Below are positions 18,667-28,989 of a stretch of DNA of 64,000 bases, piece by piece. The notes under the pieces were generated by a model. The model saw only the letters and a program-made list of their open reading frames with translations, was not told the DNA's origin and did not search any database. Within the stretch, counting starts at the first letter, position 1. The number at the start of each line of letters is the position of its first letter. The position numbers were made by a program, and so were the translations under genes. The stretch comes from Burkholderia sp. BCC0506. GTDB taxonomy: Bacteria; Pseudomonadota; Gammaproteobacteria; Burkholderiales; Burkholderiaceae. The stretch is taken from contig NZ_CADFEN010000008.1 in assembly GCF_902833145.1 (NCBI RefSeq), forward strand, positions 124,001 through 188,000, in the 5' to 3' direction.

Positions 18667-18670
<4 letters not shown>
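17678..18670 (+). CDS. oppD: Oligopeptide ABC transporter, ATPase OppD
   Basis: First ATP-binding subunit, 330 residues. Walker A is GESGSGKSQ, the signature motif FSGGMRQR, and Walker B ILIADEPTTALD. The C-terminal oligo_HPY extension is present (GNPPMPGTAPAGCAFAKRC, with the four-cysteine region near the end). The frame is open from 17648 but the ATG at 17678, just after the oppC stop, gives the family N-terminus MAALLEVENLGVRF. Its stop overlaps the oppF start by 4 bp (ATGA). Confidence 0.93.
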
Positions 18671-19689
<1,019 letters not shown>

Positions 19690-19733
19690 AGTGACACAGC
19701 AAATATAACCAAGGCAGGTCAACAGGGGTAGGT

Positions 19734-19758
19734 GCGGCGCGAACGATCTTCGCGCCGC
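19734..19758 (+). other. Stem-loop between oppF and the porin gene
   Basis: Perfect 10-bp GC-rich stem (19734-19743 with 19749-19758) and a 5-base loop, 45 bp after the oppF stop. No T tract follows, so it may attenuate or protect the opp mRNA rather than terminate it, leaving the porin partly co-transcribed. Confidence 0.5.
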
Positions 19759-19849
19759 GGGTACAGGCGCGTCCTTAGCGGGGCTCGCCGGGGGGCCGGG
19801 AGCGGATCGCAACCGGTGTGGACGATATCAACACAAGACGAGAATTACG

Positions 19850-21319
19850 ATGAAAAAGCAGAAAAAGATCGGGCCGGCATCGAAGATGCTGCTTGCCTGG
19901 GGACTGCCGGCGCTCGCCGGTGTATCGCTGACGGGCGTCGCGCACGCCGACGACGCGGCCCCCGCGCCGCTGACGGTCGCGCAGGCCGCACCGGCTTCGA
20001 CCGGCACGACGGTTGCGCAGGCAACGACCCCGAACGCCATTATCAACGCGGAAGCGACCCAGGCCGTCACGCCGCCGGACGAACCGTCGGCCCAGTCGAA
20101 GTCGAACGGCTTCATCGCCGACAGCCATCTCGACTTCCTGTTCCGCAACTATGCGGACGTGCTCGACGCCAAGGGCGGGCCGCATCGCCACGCGTGGGTC
20201 CAGGGCGCGATGGCGAACTTCGAGTCGGGCTACACGACCGGCCTGATCGGGATCGGCTTCGACGCGTCGTTGTATGCGGCGCTGAAGCTCGACGGCGGCC
20301 AGGGCGCCGGCAGCATGGTGCACATCGCGAAGGGCGGCGGCGGCGGCAACCAGCTTGCGTGGGCCTATCCGGGCATCTACGACGTCAAGGCGCGCATCTC
20401 GAACACGGTGGTCAAGTACGGTCTGCAGGCCGTCGACAACCCGTTCATGGAGCAGCACGACAACCGTGCGCTGCCGCCGACGTTCCTCGGCGCGACGCTC
20501 GTCAGCAATGAATTCAAGAACGTGATGCTCGAGGCCGGCAGCTTCACGAAGACCGACGCGCGCGGCCATACGACGCTCACCAACCTGACGACGCAATACG
20601 GCGGCACGCGCATCAATCGCCTGTCGTATGTCGGCGGCACGTGGGACTACTCGCCGAACGGCGAAGTCGCGCTGTACGCGAACCAGGCCGACGACGTGTG
20701 GCACCAGTACTACGCGTCGGTGAAGCACAGCATCGGCAGCCCGCAGACGATCAAGTGGACGGGCTTCGGCAACGTCTACTCGACGCACGACACGGGCGAT
20801 GCACTGCAGGGCAAGATCAACAACAACGCGTACAGCCTGTCGCTGGCCGCGCAGCACGGCCCGCACGAGCTGCTGCTCGGCTTCCAGCAGGTGCTCGGCG
20901 ACCAGTTCTTCGACTACCTGAACGAAACGAACGGCATCTTCCTGACCAACTCGATGGACGTCGACTACAACGCGCCGCACGAAAAATCGCTGCAGCTGCG
21001 TTACACGTTCTACGGCAAGGAAGCGGGCCTGCCGGGCTTCAAGGCGATGGTGTGGGGCGTGACCGGCTGGGGCGCGGACGGCAGCGCGGGCGCGGCGAAC
21101 GACCCGAGCAAGTCGAGCATCTACTGGAGCAACGGCGCGCCGGTGCAGGGCCGTCACCACGAGTTCGGCTTCATCCCGTCGTACACGTTCCAGAGCGGCA
21201 AGCTGAAGAACACGAAGGTCACGTTCATCGCGATGTGGCACAACGGCTCGGCACACTACTCGGACGCGTCGAACACCGAGTACCGTCTGGTCGTGAACCT
21301 GCCGCTGCACGCGTTCTGA
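19850..21319 (+). CDS. OprD-family outer-membrane porin
   Basis: Substrate-selective outer-membrane channel. 489 residues, with a signal sequence (KMLLAWGLPALAGVSLTGVAHA), then a low-complexity Ala/Thr/Pro linker to about residue 85, then a beta-barrel with OprD landmarks (FIADSHLDFLFRNYADV, GYTTGLIGIGFDASLYAALK) and a C-terminal aromatic residue (LPLHAF) recognised by the Bam machinery. Sited straight after oppABCDF, so a peptide-permeable porin in the manner of Pseudomonas OpdP is likely; this is inferred from position only. Confidence 0.9.
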   Translation: MKKQKKIGPASKMLLAWGLPALAGVSLTGVAHADDAAPAPLTVAQAAPASTGTTVAQATTPNAIINAEATQAVTPPDEPSAQSKSNGFIADSHLDFLFRNYADVLDAKGGPHRHAWVQGAMANFESGYTTGLIGIGFDASLYAALKLDGGQGAGSMVHIAKGGGGGNQLAWAYPGIYDVKARISNTVVKYGLQAVDNPFMEQHDNRALPPTFLGATLVSNEFKNVMLEAGSFTKTDARGHTTLTNLTTQYGGTRINRLSYVGGTWDYSPNGEVALYANQADDVWHQYYASVKHSIGSPQTIKWTGFGNVYSTHDTGDALQGKINNNAYSLSLAAQHGPHELLLGFQQVLGDQFFDYLNETNGIFLTNSMDVDYNAPHEKSLQLRYTFYGKEAGLPGFKAMVWGVTGWGADGSAGAANDPSKSSIYWSNGAPVQGRHHEFGFIPSYTFQSGKLKNTKVTFIAMWHNGSAHYSDASNTEYRLVVNLPLHAF

Positions 21320-21373
21320 CGGAAGGGGGCGCAAGGCCCCCTGTCGCGCACGGCCGGCCTGCGATCGGTGCGA

Positions 21374-22366
21374 TCAGGCTGGCTTGTGCCATCCCGCGAC
21401 CGGATCGTTCGCCGCGGGTGGTTCTTCCACGAGCGACGTGAGCTGGCGGCCCGTATCGCGCCATGCGTCGAGGCCGCCGCGCAATGCGAGCGCATCGGTG
21501 AAGCCTGCATCGAGCAGGCGCTTCGCCATCAGCGCGGCCGTCACTTCGTTCGGGCACGAACAATACACGACGAACTTCTGCGTGAGCGGATAACGCGCGA
21601 CGATGTCGCCGATCTGGCGCTCGTCGGCGAACTGCGCACCGGGAATCGTGAACGGGTCGAGCTTGCGATGTTCGGGCGAGCGGACGTCCAGCACCACCGG
21701 GGCGGCGGCGTCGCGCAGCATCACGTCGAGTTCGTCGACGCCGATCCGCGCGTTCGCGAGCTGGCGGATCAGCGCGCGGCGGCGCATCCACCGCACGGCC
21801 GCATAGATCGCGAGCAGCGCGACGATGACCAGCAGCACCGCGCGGCCGAGGCGGCTCGCGCCGGCGAACAGCCAGTCGATCTGCCGGTAGAACACGAGGC
21901 CGGCCAAGAGCCCGACGATCGTCCACAGCGCGGCGCCGAGCGCGTCGTAGCCGGCGAACGTGCGATAGCGCGTGCCGAGCGCGCCGGCCATCGGCACCGA
22001 CACCAGCGACAACCCCGGAATGAAACGCGCGACCGCGAGCACGCGCACGCCGTAGCGGCCGAAGAAGCGCTCGGTCTTTTTCACGCAGGTATCGCGCGAC
22101 AGCGACAGCCGGCAGATCGTCTTCAGCGTCGTGCCGCCGTAACGCCGCCCGGCGACGTACCAGACCGTGTCGCCGATCAGCGCGCCGAGCACCGACAGCG
22201 CCACCACCGTCACGAGCTGCGAGCCGATCATCGCCGGATGCATCGCGGACATCGCGCCGAACAGCACGAGCGTCGGCATCGCCGGCACCGGCAGGCCGAT
22301 GGCCGCGGCGAGCACGTTGGCGAACACGAGAAGCGGCCCGTATTGGGCGACGAGGTCACGGAGCAT
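21374..22366 (-). CDS. DedA-family membrane protein fused to a rhodanese domain
   Basis: 330 residues. The N-terminal 200 residues are a DedA/SNARE-associated domain (GLPVPAMPTLVLFGAM, ARFIPGLSLVSVPMAGALG), the family of flippases for undecaprenyl phosphate and phosphatidylethanolamine. A membrane-spanning link at about 175-195 leads to a rhodanese domain at about 205-315, with the loop VVYCSCPNEVTA carrying the expected active cysteine. The C-terminus faces the cytoplasm or periplasm according to DedA topology, which I cannot settle. The fusion occurs in other proteobacteria, but its purpose is unknown. It converges on the porin gene. Confidence 0.88.
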   Translation of the reverse strand: MLRDLVAQYGPLLVFANVLAAAIGLPVPAMPTLVLFGAMSAMHPAMIGSQLVTVVALSVLGALIGDTVWYVAGRRYGGTTLKTICRLSLSRDTCVKKTERFFGRYGVRVLAVARFIPGLSLVSVPMAGALGTRYRTFAGYDALGAALWTIVGLLAGLVFYRQIDWLFAGASRLGRAVLLVIVALLAIYAAVRWMRRRALIRQLANARIGVDELDVMLRDAAAPVVLDVRSPEHRKLDPFTIPGAQFADERQIGDIVARYPLTQKFVVYCSCPNEVTAALMAKRLLDAGFTDALALRGGLDAWRDTGRQLTSLVEEPPAANDPVAGWHKPA

Positions 22367-22520
22367 GACGGCTGGCCGAAAAGGAAACGCGTGGGCAGGG
22401 AAAGCAGATGGGCCGATTATCGGCCTTTTTCAAGACAGCGGCGGGAATGACGCGAAGCGCCTGACGGCGGCAGGGGGATACAGGTGAGCCGGCGCGTTGC
22501 ACGCGGCTCACCGTTCGACA

Positions 22521-22790
22521 TCAGGAGGGCGTGCGGGCGAGCGAGGCGGCGCCGTGGTTTTCGCCGGGCAGCTCGGCGCCGTGCGAGCGGATCGCCGCGA
22601 TCAGTTCGGCCGGGGTGATCTCGTAGCGGACCTCGCGGTGGATGCCGGGCTTGCGTTCGTCAATTTCGATCAGCAGCACGCTCTTGCCGTCGCCGGTCGC
22701 TTCCAGCCGGAGCGAGCGCAGTTCGCGGCCGTCGGCCGCGTCGTGTTCGGTGAGCAGGGTCATTGCCCCGGATGAGCCGGTAGTGCGCAT
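22521..22790 (-). CDS. Small hypothetical protein
   Basis: 89 residues from the ATG at 22790, or 80 from the ATG at 22763; neither has a strong ribosome binding site. The core (RSLRLEATGDGKSVLLIEID then HREVRYEITPAELIAAIRSH) alternates beta strands and a final helix. It looks like a genuine conserved protein, judging from its composition compared with the neighbouring shadow frames, but I do not recognise it. It lies alone between the DedA and phospholipase genes. Confidence 0.6.
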   Translation of the reverse strand: MRTTGSSGAMTLLTEHDAADGRELRSLRLEATGDGKSVLLIEIDERKPGIHREVRYEITPAELIAAIRSHGAELPGENHGAASLARTPS

Positions 22791-22968
22791 CGAACCTATC
22801 CTCGTATCGTGTCGTGGATGCCGGAGCGGCAAAGATGTCTTTGTTGAATACAGCTTGATGCAGTTTAACGCGAACGGGCCGCGACACGGAGCATTTTCGT
22901 CGGTGCGAAATGAGGGCTGCACCACCGATCCTTCTGATGTTTGAGCCGCGCCGGGCGGGCGTCTCCGC

Positions 22969-23004
22969 CCGCTCGGGCACCGGCCGAAACCGGTGCCCGA
23001 GCGG
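22969..23004 (-). terminator. GC-rich stem-loop after the phospholipase gene
   Basis: 15-bp stem (22969-22983 with 22990-23004), 6-base loop, located 60 bp beyond the phospholipase stop on the minus strand. There is no clear T tract, so termination strength is uncertain. Confidence 0.5.
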
Positions 23005-23063
23005 CGTTCGGGGCCACGCCGGCGCGGGCGGCCGCACACGTTGCGCCGCGCGTCGCCGCGGCG

Positions 23064-25391
23064 TCAGAAGCGGTCGGCGAGCCCCATCGCCGGGTCGCTG
23101 ACCGAGTGGCGGCCGGTTTCCACGCGGCCGGCCACGCGGCGCGAAAAGCTCGCGTCGCTGTCGGCGGTGACGATGAAGTCATACCAATGGCCGGTCGAAT
23201 CGAGCTTCCAGTGCAGTTCGGACTGGTCGCCGGCGCGTACCGTGACGCTCCACGTGGTGCCGGCGCCGGTGCCGTGACCGTTTTCGTGGCCATGACCGTG
23301 ATCGTCGTTCCCGCCGCGCGCGGACAGCGGCCCGTACACCTGGTTCGACTTCACCGTGAAGCGCACCGTGCCGCCGCCGTCGTTGCGCAGCCGCAGGTGG
23401 AGGTTGCCGCTCGCGCCCGCATAGCCGACGCGTACTTCCGGATGCGGCGCGCCCGCCCCGGCCACGCGGCTCAGGTCGCCGGTGAAGCGGCGGTGATAGC
23501 CGTTCGGGCCGAGCACCCACAGGTCATATTTACCGCCGTCGTCGGCGCGCGCGGCCCAGTCGCCGTGCAGCGTCTTGCTCGGCTCGACGACGTAGCGCCG
23601 CGGCAGCCGGTCGAGATGCAGCTTGTCGTAGACGTGAAACACGGCGGCGGCGCGACCCGTGTTCGCGAACTTCAGCGTGACCGTGCCCGCGCCGGCATCG
23701 GTGCGCGCGCTCGCGTGCAGTTCGTACGGCAACGCGCGCGACGGGCGCACGCCGGCCGCCTGCGTCGGCAGCGCGGGCGTGGCGGGCGGCACGATCTTCG
23801 GCGCGGCTTGCTGCGCGGCGCTCAGCGCGTCGACCTGGCTTTTCGTCGTCCGGCCCGCGAGCGTCGGCAGCGGCTCGTCGTTCGGCGTGCGGAAATTGAA
23901 CGCGCTCGTCAGGTCGCCGCACACCGCGCGGCGGTACGCGCCGATCTGCGGCTCCGCGACGCCGAAGCGCTGCTCGAGGAAGCGCAGCGTCGACGTATGG
24001 TCGAACACTTGCGAATTGACCCAGCCGCCGCGGCTCCACGGCGACACGATCCACATCGGCACGCGCGGGCCCGGGCCGTACGGACGGCCGTCGATGGCCG
24101 GCTGGCTCGACGTGGCCGGCGTGAAGTCGTGGTACTCGACCGCGACGTCGGCGGCCGACAGCGTATGGCCGCCCGCGAGCGTGCCGTCGGCGTTGCGCGA
24201 CGGCGCGGCCGGCGACGGCATGTGGTCGAAGAAGCCGTCGTTCTCGTCGTAGTTGACCAGCAGCACGGTCTTGCTCCAGACCTCCGGGTTCGCGGTCAGC
24301 GCGTCGAGCACGGCCTGCACGTACCAGCCGCCCTGCGCGGGGCTCGACGGGCCCGGGTGTTCGCTGTACGCGGACGGCGGGATGATCCACGACACTTCCG
24401 GCAGCTTGCCGTTGCGGATGTCGTCGCGCAACGTTTCGAGAAAGCCGTACGGCATCGTGTTGCCGAAGCCTTTCGCGAGCGGGCTCAGCGGGTCGTCGAT
24501 CGCCGGGTCGTAGAACGCGCCGGCCGCCGTCACCGGCTGCGTGATGTCGGTCGACGCGACGTACGCGGGCCGGCGCGCGGCCGGCATCTGCTCGATGGCC
24601 GCGCGCCAGTGGCGGAAGCTCATCATCTCGTTGCAGCCGAAGTTGTCGATCAGGCTCTGATAGACCTTCCAGCTCACGCCGGCCTGTTGCAGCCGGTCGG
24701 CATAGGTCGTCCAGGTCCAGCCCTGGCTCGACGGGCCGATGTCGTTGCCGCCGTTGAACTGGTTGTTCAGCGCGGCGATCTTCACGCGATTGCCGTCGGC
24801 CGGGCTGATGCCGTTCGGCCCGTTGGTGCCGCTCCAGTAGAACAGGCGGTTCGCGATCGTGCCCGTGTGCATCCCGCAGTGGTAGTGGTCGCACAGCGTG
24901 AACGCATCGGCGAGCGCGCGCTGGAACGGCACTTCGGCCGCGTCGTAATAGCCCATCGACAGCGGCGTCTTCGCGTCGGGCCAGCGGTTCATCCGGCCGT
25001 GGTCCCACGCGGCCTGCGCGTCGGCCCACGTGTGCGGCGTGCCGCCCGCGCGCTGCGCGTTGCCCTGACGCGCGTCGAGGTGATACGGCGTCACGGTCGC
25101 GGCGGGCGTCGCCTTCGTGTACGTCTGGTAGAACACGTCGCGGCCGTTCGGCGACGGCACCGCGAAGCGGTCGCCGTAACCGCGCACGCCCTTGAACGTG
25201 CCGAAGTAGCTGTCGAACGCGCGGTTCTCCATCATCAGCAGCACGACGTGCTTGACGTCCTGGATGGTCCCCGCCTCGTGGAAGGCGGGAATGGCCAGCG
25301 CGCGGCGGATGCTCGGCGGAAACGCGGACAGCGCGGCGGCGGCGAGGCCGGAACCGGCGGTCTGCTGAAGGAATTTGCGGCGTGACGTCAT
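23064..25391 (-). CDS. plcN: Non-haemolytic phospholipase C, Tat-exported
   Basis: Phosphocholine-specific phospholipase C of the acid-phosphatase superfamily; cleaves phosphatidylcholine outside the cell. 775 residues. The Tat signal (MTSRRKFLQQTAGSGLAAAA) fixes the start at 25391, although the frame is open 76 codons further upstream. Catalytic-domain motifs: LLMMENRAFDSYFGTFKGVR near residue 50 and NYDENDGFFDHMPSP near residue 385. The last 230 residues contain the two C-terminal DUF756 domains usual for this family (for example LHASARTDAGAGTVTLKFAN). In B. pseudomallei and P. aeruginosa such enzymes act in phosphate scavenging and host-lipid attack; here that is inferred. Confidence 0.93.
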   Translation of the reverse strand: MTSRRKFLQQTAGSGLAAAALSAFPPSIRRALAIPAFHEAGTIQDVKHVVLLMMENRAFDSYFGTFKGVRGYGDRFAVPSPNGRDVFYQTYTKATPAATVTPYHLDARQGNAQRAGGTPHTWADAQAAWDHGRMNRWPDAKTPLSMGYYDAAEVPFQRALADAFTLCDHYHCGMHTGTIANRLFYWSGTNGPNGISPADGNRVKIAALNNQFNGGNDIGPSSQGWTWTTYADRLQQAGVSWKVYQSLIDNFGCNEMMSFRHWRAAIEQMPAARRPAYVASTDITQPVTAAGAFYDPAIDDPLSPLAKGFGNTMPYGFLETLRDDIRNGKLPEVSWIIPPSAYSEHPGPSSPAQGGWYVQAVLDALTANPEVWSKTVLLVNYDENDGFFDHMPSPAAPSRNADGTLAGGHTLSAADVAVEYHDFTPATSSQPAIDGRPYGPGPRVPMWIVSPWSRGGWVNSQVFDHTSTLRFLEQRFGVAEPQIGAYRRAVCGDLTSAFNFRTPNDEPLPTLAGRTTKSQVDALSAAQQAAPKIVPPATPALPTQAAGVRPSRALPYELHASARTDAGAGTVTLKFANTGRAAAVFHVYDKLHLDRLPRRYVVEPSKTLHGDWAARADDGGKYDLWVLGPNGYHRRFTGDLSRVAGAGAPHPEVRVGYAGASGNLHLRLRNDGGGTVRFTVKSNQVYGPLSARGGNDDHGHGHENGHGTGAGTTWSVTVRAGDQSELHWKLDSTGHWYDFIVTADSDASFSRRVAGRVETGRHSVSDPAMGLADRF

Positions 25392-25975
25392 GGCGGTCGG
25401 ATCCTGTGAGGGTGGGAGCGTTCGTGCGTTCGTCTGGCGGTGCCCGGGGCGCCGTCCCGTCTCGGGACGATCCGCGATGCGTGCGCGTGCGGGGCATCGG
25501 CCGCGTGTCGCGGGCGGTGCGCGTATCGCGCCCGACGCACGACGTCGCGCGGATGCTGCGGCCTCGTCGTCGCGATCCACGCGCCGCGCGCTCGTGACGC
25601 GCGGGGCAGGTGTCGGCACACACCGGCCGGCGCATGCCGGGCCGGGGCGGCGCCCAGTCTAGGGGCGCGACATGACGGTGGCGTGATGAAGCAATGACAT
25701 CGCATGTCGCGCACGTGACGTTGTGTGCGCAACGATTCGTTCACGTGCGGATGCGAGGTTGAAGGCGGTAAGAAATTACCGATCGGCGCAGGCGTGACCG
25801 GTCGGAATTTTCCGGATTTTCAGAGGCGGCGCGAGCGCGTTTCGTTGCGGATGCAACCTGACGTCAACCGGCGTGACACCCGTGTTTCAAATGCGTGAAA
25901 TCGGCTAAGCTCGATGCGTTGCCGCGCGCCCGCGCGGTTCGCGCCCCGGCGCGACTTTTCGGAACCGGCCCACCC
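25392..25975. other. Intergenic region between plcN and the GNAT gene
   Basis: About 580 bp between divergent genes. It includes a less GC-rich part at about 25670-25870 likely to hold the promoters. I looked for a Pho-box-like direct repeat upstream of plcN and found none convincing. No gene is supported. Confidence 0.5.
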
Positions 25976-26476
25976 ATGACCGATATCACGATCCGGCACA
26001 GCGAGACGCACGACGTCGACGCGATCCGGCAGATCGCCGCGCATCCCGCGGTGTACACGAATACGTTGCAGCATCCGTTTCCGTCGCTCGAAAAATGGCA
26101 GAAGCGGCTCGACCACGTGCGCGAGCACGGCGTGAGCCTCGTCGCCGAAATCGACGGCACGGTGGTCGGCCATCTCGGCCTGCATCCCGAGCCGAACCCC
26201 CGCCGGCGCCACGCGGCGGCGCTCGGCATGATGGTCGACGCCGCGCGCCACGGGCACGGCATCGGCGGCCGGCTGCTCGCGGCCGCGATCGATCTCGCGG
26301 AGAACTGGCTGAACATCTCGCGTCTCGAGCTGACCGTGTTCACCGACAACCGTGCGGCGATCGCGCTCTACGAGAAACACGGTTTTCGTATCGAGGGAGA
26401 AGCGCCGGATTACGCGTTGCGCGACGGCGTGCATGTGTCCGTGTATCACATGGCGCGGATCAAGACGCGGCAATGA
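25976..26476 (+). CDS. GNAT-family N-acetyltransferase
   Basis: 166 residues. Acetyl-CoA binding region HAAALGMMVDAARHGHGIGG at about 80-100 (R/Q-x-x-G-x-G/A type), then LELTVFTDNRAAIALYEKHG, the usual GNAT C-terminal motif (NxxAxxLYEKxGF). The frame is open upstream to 25895, but the ATG at 25976 places the family start (TDITIRHSETHD). The substrate is unknown; small-molecule or protein N-terminal acetylation are both possible. Confidence 0.88.
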   Translation: MTDITIRHSETHDVDAIRQIAAHPAVYTNTLQHPFPSLEKWQKRLDHVREHGVSLVAEIDGTVVGHLGLHPEPNPRRRHAAALGMMVDAARHGHGIGGRLLAAAIDLAENWLNISRLELTVFTDNRAAIALYEKHGFRIEGEAPDYALRDGVHVSVYHMARIKTRQ

Positions 26477-26735
26477 AGGGCCGGCCGTCACGGACGTGAC
26501 GGCACGCGCGGCCGCGGCGCCGCACGTCATATCCAATCGAGAATTCGTTCGTTTTCCTTCGGCGGTACCCGTCGTATCGTCGAACGATTTGCCGGTCGTT
26601 GCGGCCGGCTTCGCTTTTCCGTATCGATGCATGCGCGGCGCGACATGTCGGCCGGCCTCGTCGTTATCGCTTCACGGCCTTCGTTGCGTGCGCGGCATCG
26701 CCCTGAAACCGTCTTTTTCAACGGAACCCGCTTCG

Positions 26736-28331
26736 ATGAAAACCGTTCTCCGCAATCTCGCCGCCGCCTGCCTGTTCGCCGCCGCCGGTGCGGCGCTTGC
26801 CGCTGCCGCGCCCGCGGGCGCGCCGGTGGCGAGCGCATCGTCCGACGGCGCGCGTCTGCCGCCCGGCATCGCGTGGCAACACGGCGACGTCGATGCCGCA
26901 TTCGCGCTCGCGAAGCGCGAGGGCAAGCCGCTGCTGCTGTACTGGGGCGCGGTATGGTGCCCGTCGTGCAACCAGGTGAAGTCGACCATCTTCAGCCAGC
27001 AGGCATTCAAGACGCGCTCGTCGTTCTTCGTGCCCGTGTATCTCGACGGCGATACCGAGAGCGCGCAGAAGCTCGGCGAGCGCTTCAAGGTGCACGGCTA
27101 TCCGACGATGATCCTGTTCCGCCCCGACGGCACCGAAGTGACGCGGCTGCCGGGCGAAGCCGATCTCGATCGCTACATGCAGGCGCTGTCGCTCGGGATG
27201 ACGGCCGCGCATCCGGTGCGGCAGACGCTCGCGACGGCGCTGAAGAACGGCGCGTCGCTGACACCGGACGAATGGCGCCTGCTGGCCGACTATTCGTGGG
27301 ATACCGACGGCGCGTTGCCGGTGCCGGCCGATCGCGTTGCCGAGACGCTGCAGTCGCTCGCGCAACGCGCGCGGGCGGCCGGTGCGAAACCCGAAGCGGC
27401 GCGCTTCGCGTTGAAGTCGGCGGTGGTCGCCGCGTCGGACGACCCGACGCAGGCCGGTGCGCTCGACAAGGCCGCGCTGGCCGATTCGCTGCGCACGGTG
27501 CTGCACGATCCCGCGCTGTCGCGGGCCGATTCGGACGTGCTGGTCGCGGCGCCCGCGCGCGTGGTCGCGTATCTTGGCGGCGACGATGCCCAGCGCACGC
27601 GGTTGCGCGGCGCGTACGACACGGCGCTGGCGCGCCTGTCGACCGACACCACGCTGTCGTCGATCGACCGGCTGATGGCGCTGCACGGCCGCGTGCTGCT
27701 CGCGCGCGGCGACGCGCGCAAGGGCACCGCGCCCGCCGCACCGGCGCTGGCCGACACCGCGCGCAGGCAGATCGCCGCGTCGGTGCAGGGCGCGGCGAAC
27801 GCGTACGAGCGGCAGGCGCTCGTCAGCGAAGCCGCGGACACGCTGACCGACGCCGGACTGTACGACGAATCCGATGCGTTGCTGAAGGCCGAGCTGCCGC
27901 GTTCGTCCACGCCGTATTACTTCATGTCCGGGCTGGCCGCGAACGCGAAAGCGCGCGGCGACAAGGCGGCGGCGCTCGACTGGTATCGCAAGGCGTACGA
28001 TGCGGCGAGCGGGCCGGCGACCAAGCTGCGCTGGGGCGCGACCTACTTCGCGAATGCGGTTGAACTGGCGCCGGACGATGCGGCGCGCATCGAAGGGATT
28101 GCCGCCCGTGTGCTCGCGCAGGCCGACAAGACCCGCGACGCGTTCTACGGCGCGAACCTGCGCGCGCTCACCAAGGTCGTCACGCAACTGAACCGCTGGC
28201 GCAGCAGCGGCGCGCACGAAGCGTCGGTCAAGGCGGTCGTCAAGCAGTTCGACGGCGTGTGCGGGAAGCTGCCTGCCGGCGATCCGCAGGCAGCGGCTTG
28301 CGCGAAGCTGATCCAGCCCGTGAAGGCGTAG
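26736..28331 (+). CDS. Exported thioredoxin-fold protein with long helical C-terminus
   Basis: 531 residues from the ATG at 26736, where a signal peptide begins (MKTVLRNLAAACLFAAAGAA). A thioredoxin-like domain at about 45-145 carries WCPSCNQ, a CxxC redox pair, and YPTMILFRPDGTEV. The rest is a helical tail rich in Ala and Arg, with repeated SEAADTLTDAGLYDES-like segments resembling tetratricopeptide arrangements. Likely a periplasmic disulfide oxidoreductase or reductase. The frame is open to 26352, but the upstream sequence is out of character. Confidence 0.85.
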   Translation: MKTVLRNLAAACLFAAAGAALAAAAPAGAPVASASSDGARLPPGIAWQHGDVDAAFALAKREGKPLLLYWGAVWCPSCNQVKSTIFSQQAFKTRSSFFVPVYLDGDTESAQKLGERFKVHGYPTMILFRPDGTEVTRLPGEADLDRYMQALSLGMTAAHPVRQTLATALKNGASLTPDEWRLLADYSWDTDGALPVPADRVAETLQSLAQRARAAGAKPEAARFALKSAVVAASDDPTQAGALDKAALADSLRTVLHDPALSRADSDVLVAAPARVVAYLGGDDAQRTRLRGAYDTALARLSTDTTLSSIDRLMALHGRVLLARGDARKGTAPAAPALADTARRQIAASVQGAANAYERQALVSEAADTLTDAGLYDESDALLKAELPRSSTPYYFMSGLAANAKARGDKAAALDWYRKAYDAASGPATKLRWGATYFANAVELAPDDAARIEGIAARVLAQADKTRDAFYGANLRALTKVVTQLNRWRSSGAHEASVKAVVKQFDGVCGKLPAGDPQAAACAKLIQPVKA

Positions 28332-28370
28332 CGATACGCGGAGGCATCGCAGAGCGGGCGGGGCGAGCCG

Positions 28371-28622
28371 TTACCGGCCCGATTCCGACGATGCACCGCG
28401 GTCGCTGCCGTATCCGGCGTCGTGCTGGCGGGCGATCTTCGCTTCGGCGGACACGATGCTGGCCGGATAGAACCAGTCGCTCGGCTGGAAGCCGGCCTGC
28501 TTGAGCGCCTTGACTTCGGCGTGGACCTGCGCGCGCGTGAGCGGCGGGTTCGACTGGGCCTGTGCGGCGAACGGGGCCGAGACGGCCAGGGCGATGGCAA
28601 CGGCTTGGATCAGGCGCTTCAT
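28371..28622 (-). CDS. DUF4148 small exported protein
   Basis: 83 residues: a signal peptide (MKRLIQAVAIALAVSAPFAA) and the DUF4148 core LTRAQVHAEVKALKQAGF followed by DWFYPASIVSAEAKIA. DUF4148 proteins are multicopy in Burkholderia and of unknown function. The start ATG at 28622 has GGAG upstream. Single-gene unit, converging with the thioredoxin-fold gene. Confidence 0.88.
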   Translation of the reverse strand: MKRLIQAVAIALAVSAPFAAQAQSNPPLTRAQVHAEVKALKQAGFQPSDWFYPASIVSAEAKIARQHDAGYGSDRGASSESGR

Positions 28623-28989
28623 GATCGGGACTCCACGATTTTGGTGAATCGCGGCGCTTCGTTCGTCGAAGCGCCGCGAGACGCTGAAATCAGTGTAGGC
28701 CGCGGCGGACGCGCGAAAAATGCGATCGCGCCCAACGCAGTGTTTTGCTGCCGGTAACAATGGGGGCGCACGGGCCGACGCCGCGTAATGGCCCGGGTGG
28801 ACCCGGGGCCCAAGGCGGCCGCCGCCCACGCGCGTGCAAGCGCGGCGGCATGGATCTGGCCTGATTCGGCGGGCGGGGAAATGAAATCGGACCGGATGCG
28901 CATGCCGGAATCCGTTCCGGCGCGCATGCGGTCCGATTTTTCGAAAGGCGAGGCAGGCGGCGCATGAAGCGCCGCCTCGATGCCGAGGC
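28623..28989. other. Intergenic region between the DUF4148 and GntP-type genes
   Basis: About 365 bp, upstream of DUF4148 and downstream of the permease, both on the minus strand. It contains the permease terminator (28884-28938); the rest should hold the DUF4148 promoter. No gene is seen. Confidence 0.5.
28884..28938 (-). terminator. Long hairpin after the GntP-type permease gene
   Basis: Imperfect stem of about 24 bp (AAATCGGACCG at one side, CGGTCCGATTT at the other) ending in T-rich flanks on both strands, so it can terminate in either direction. It lies about 50 bp past the permease stop. Confidence 0.75.
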
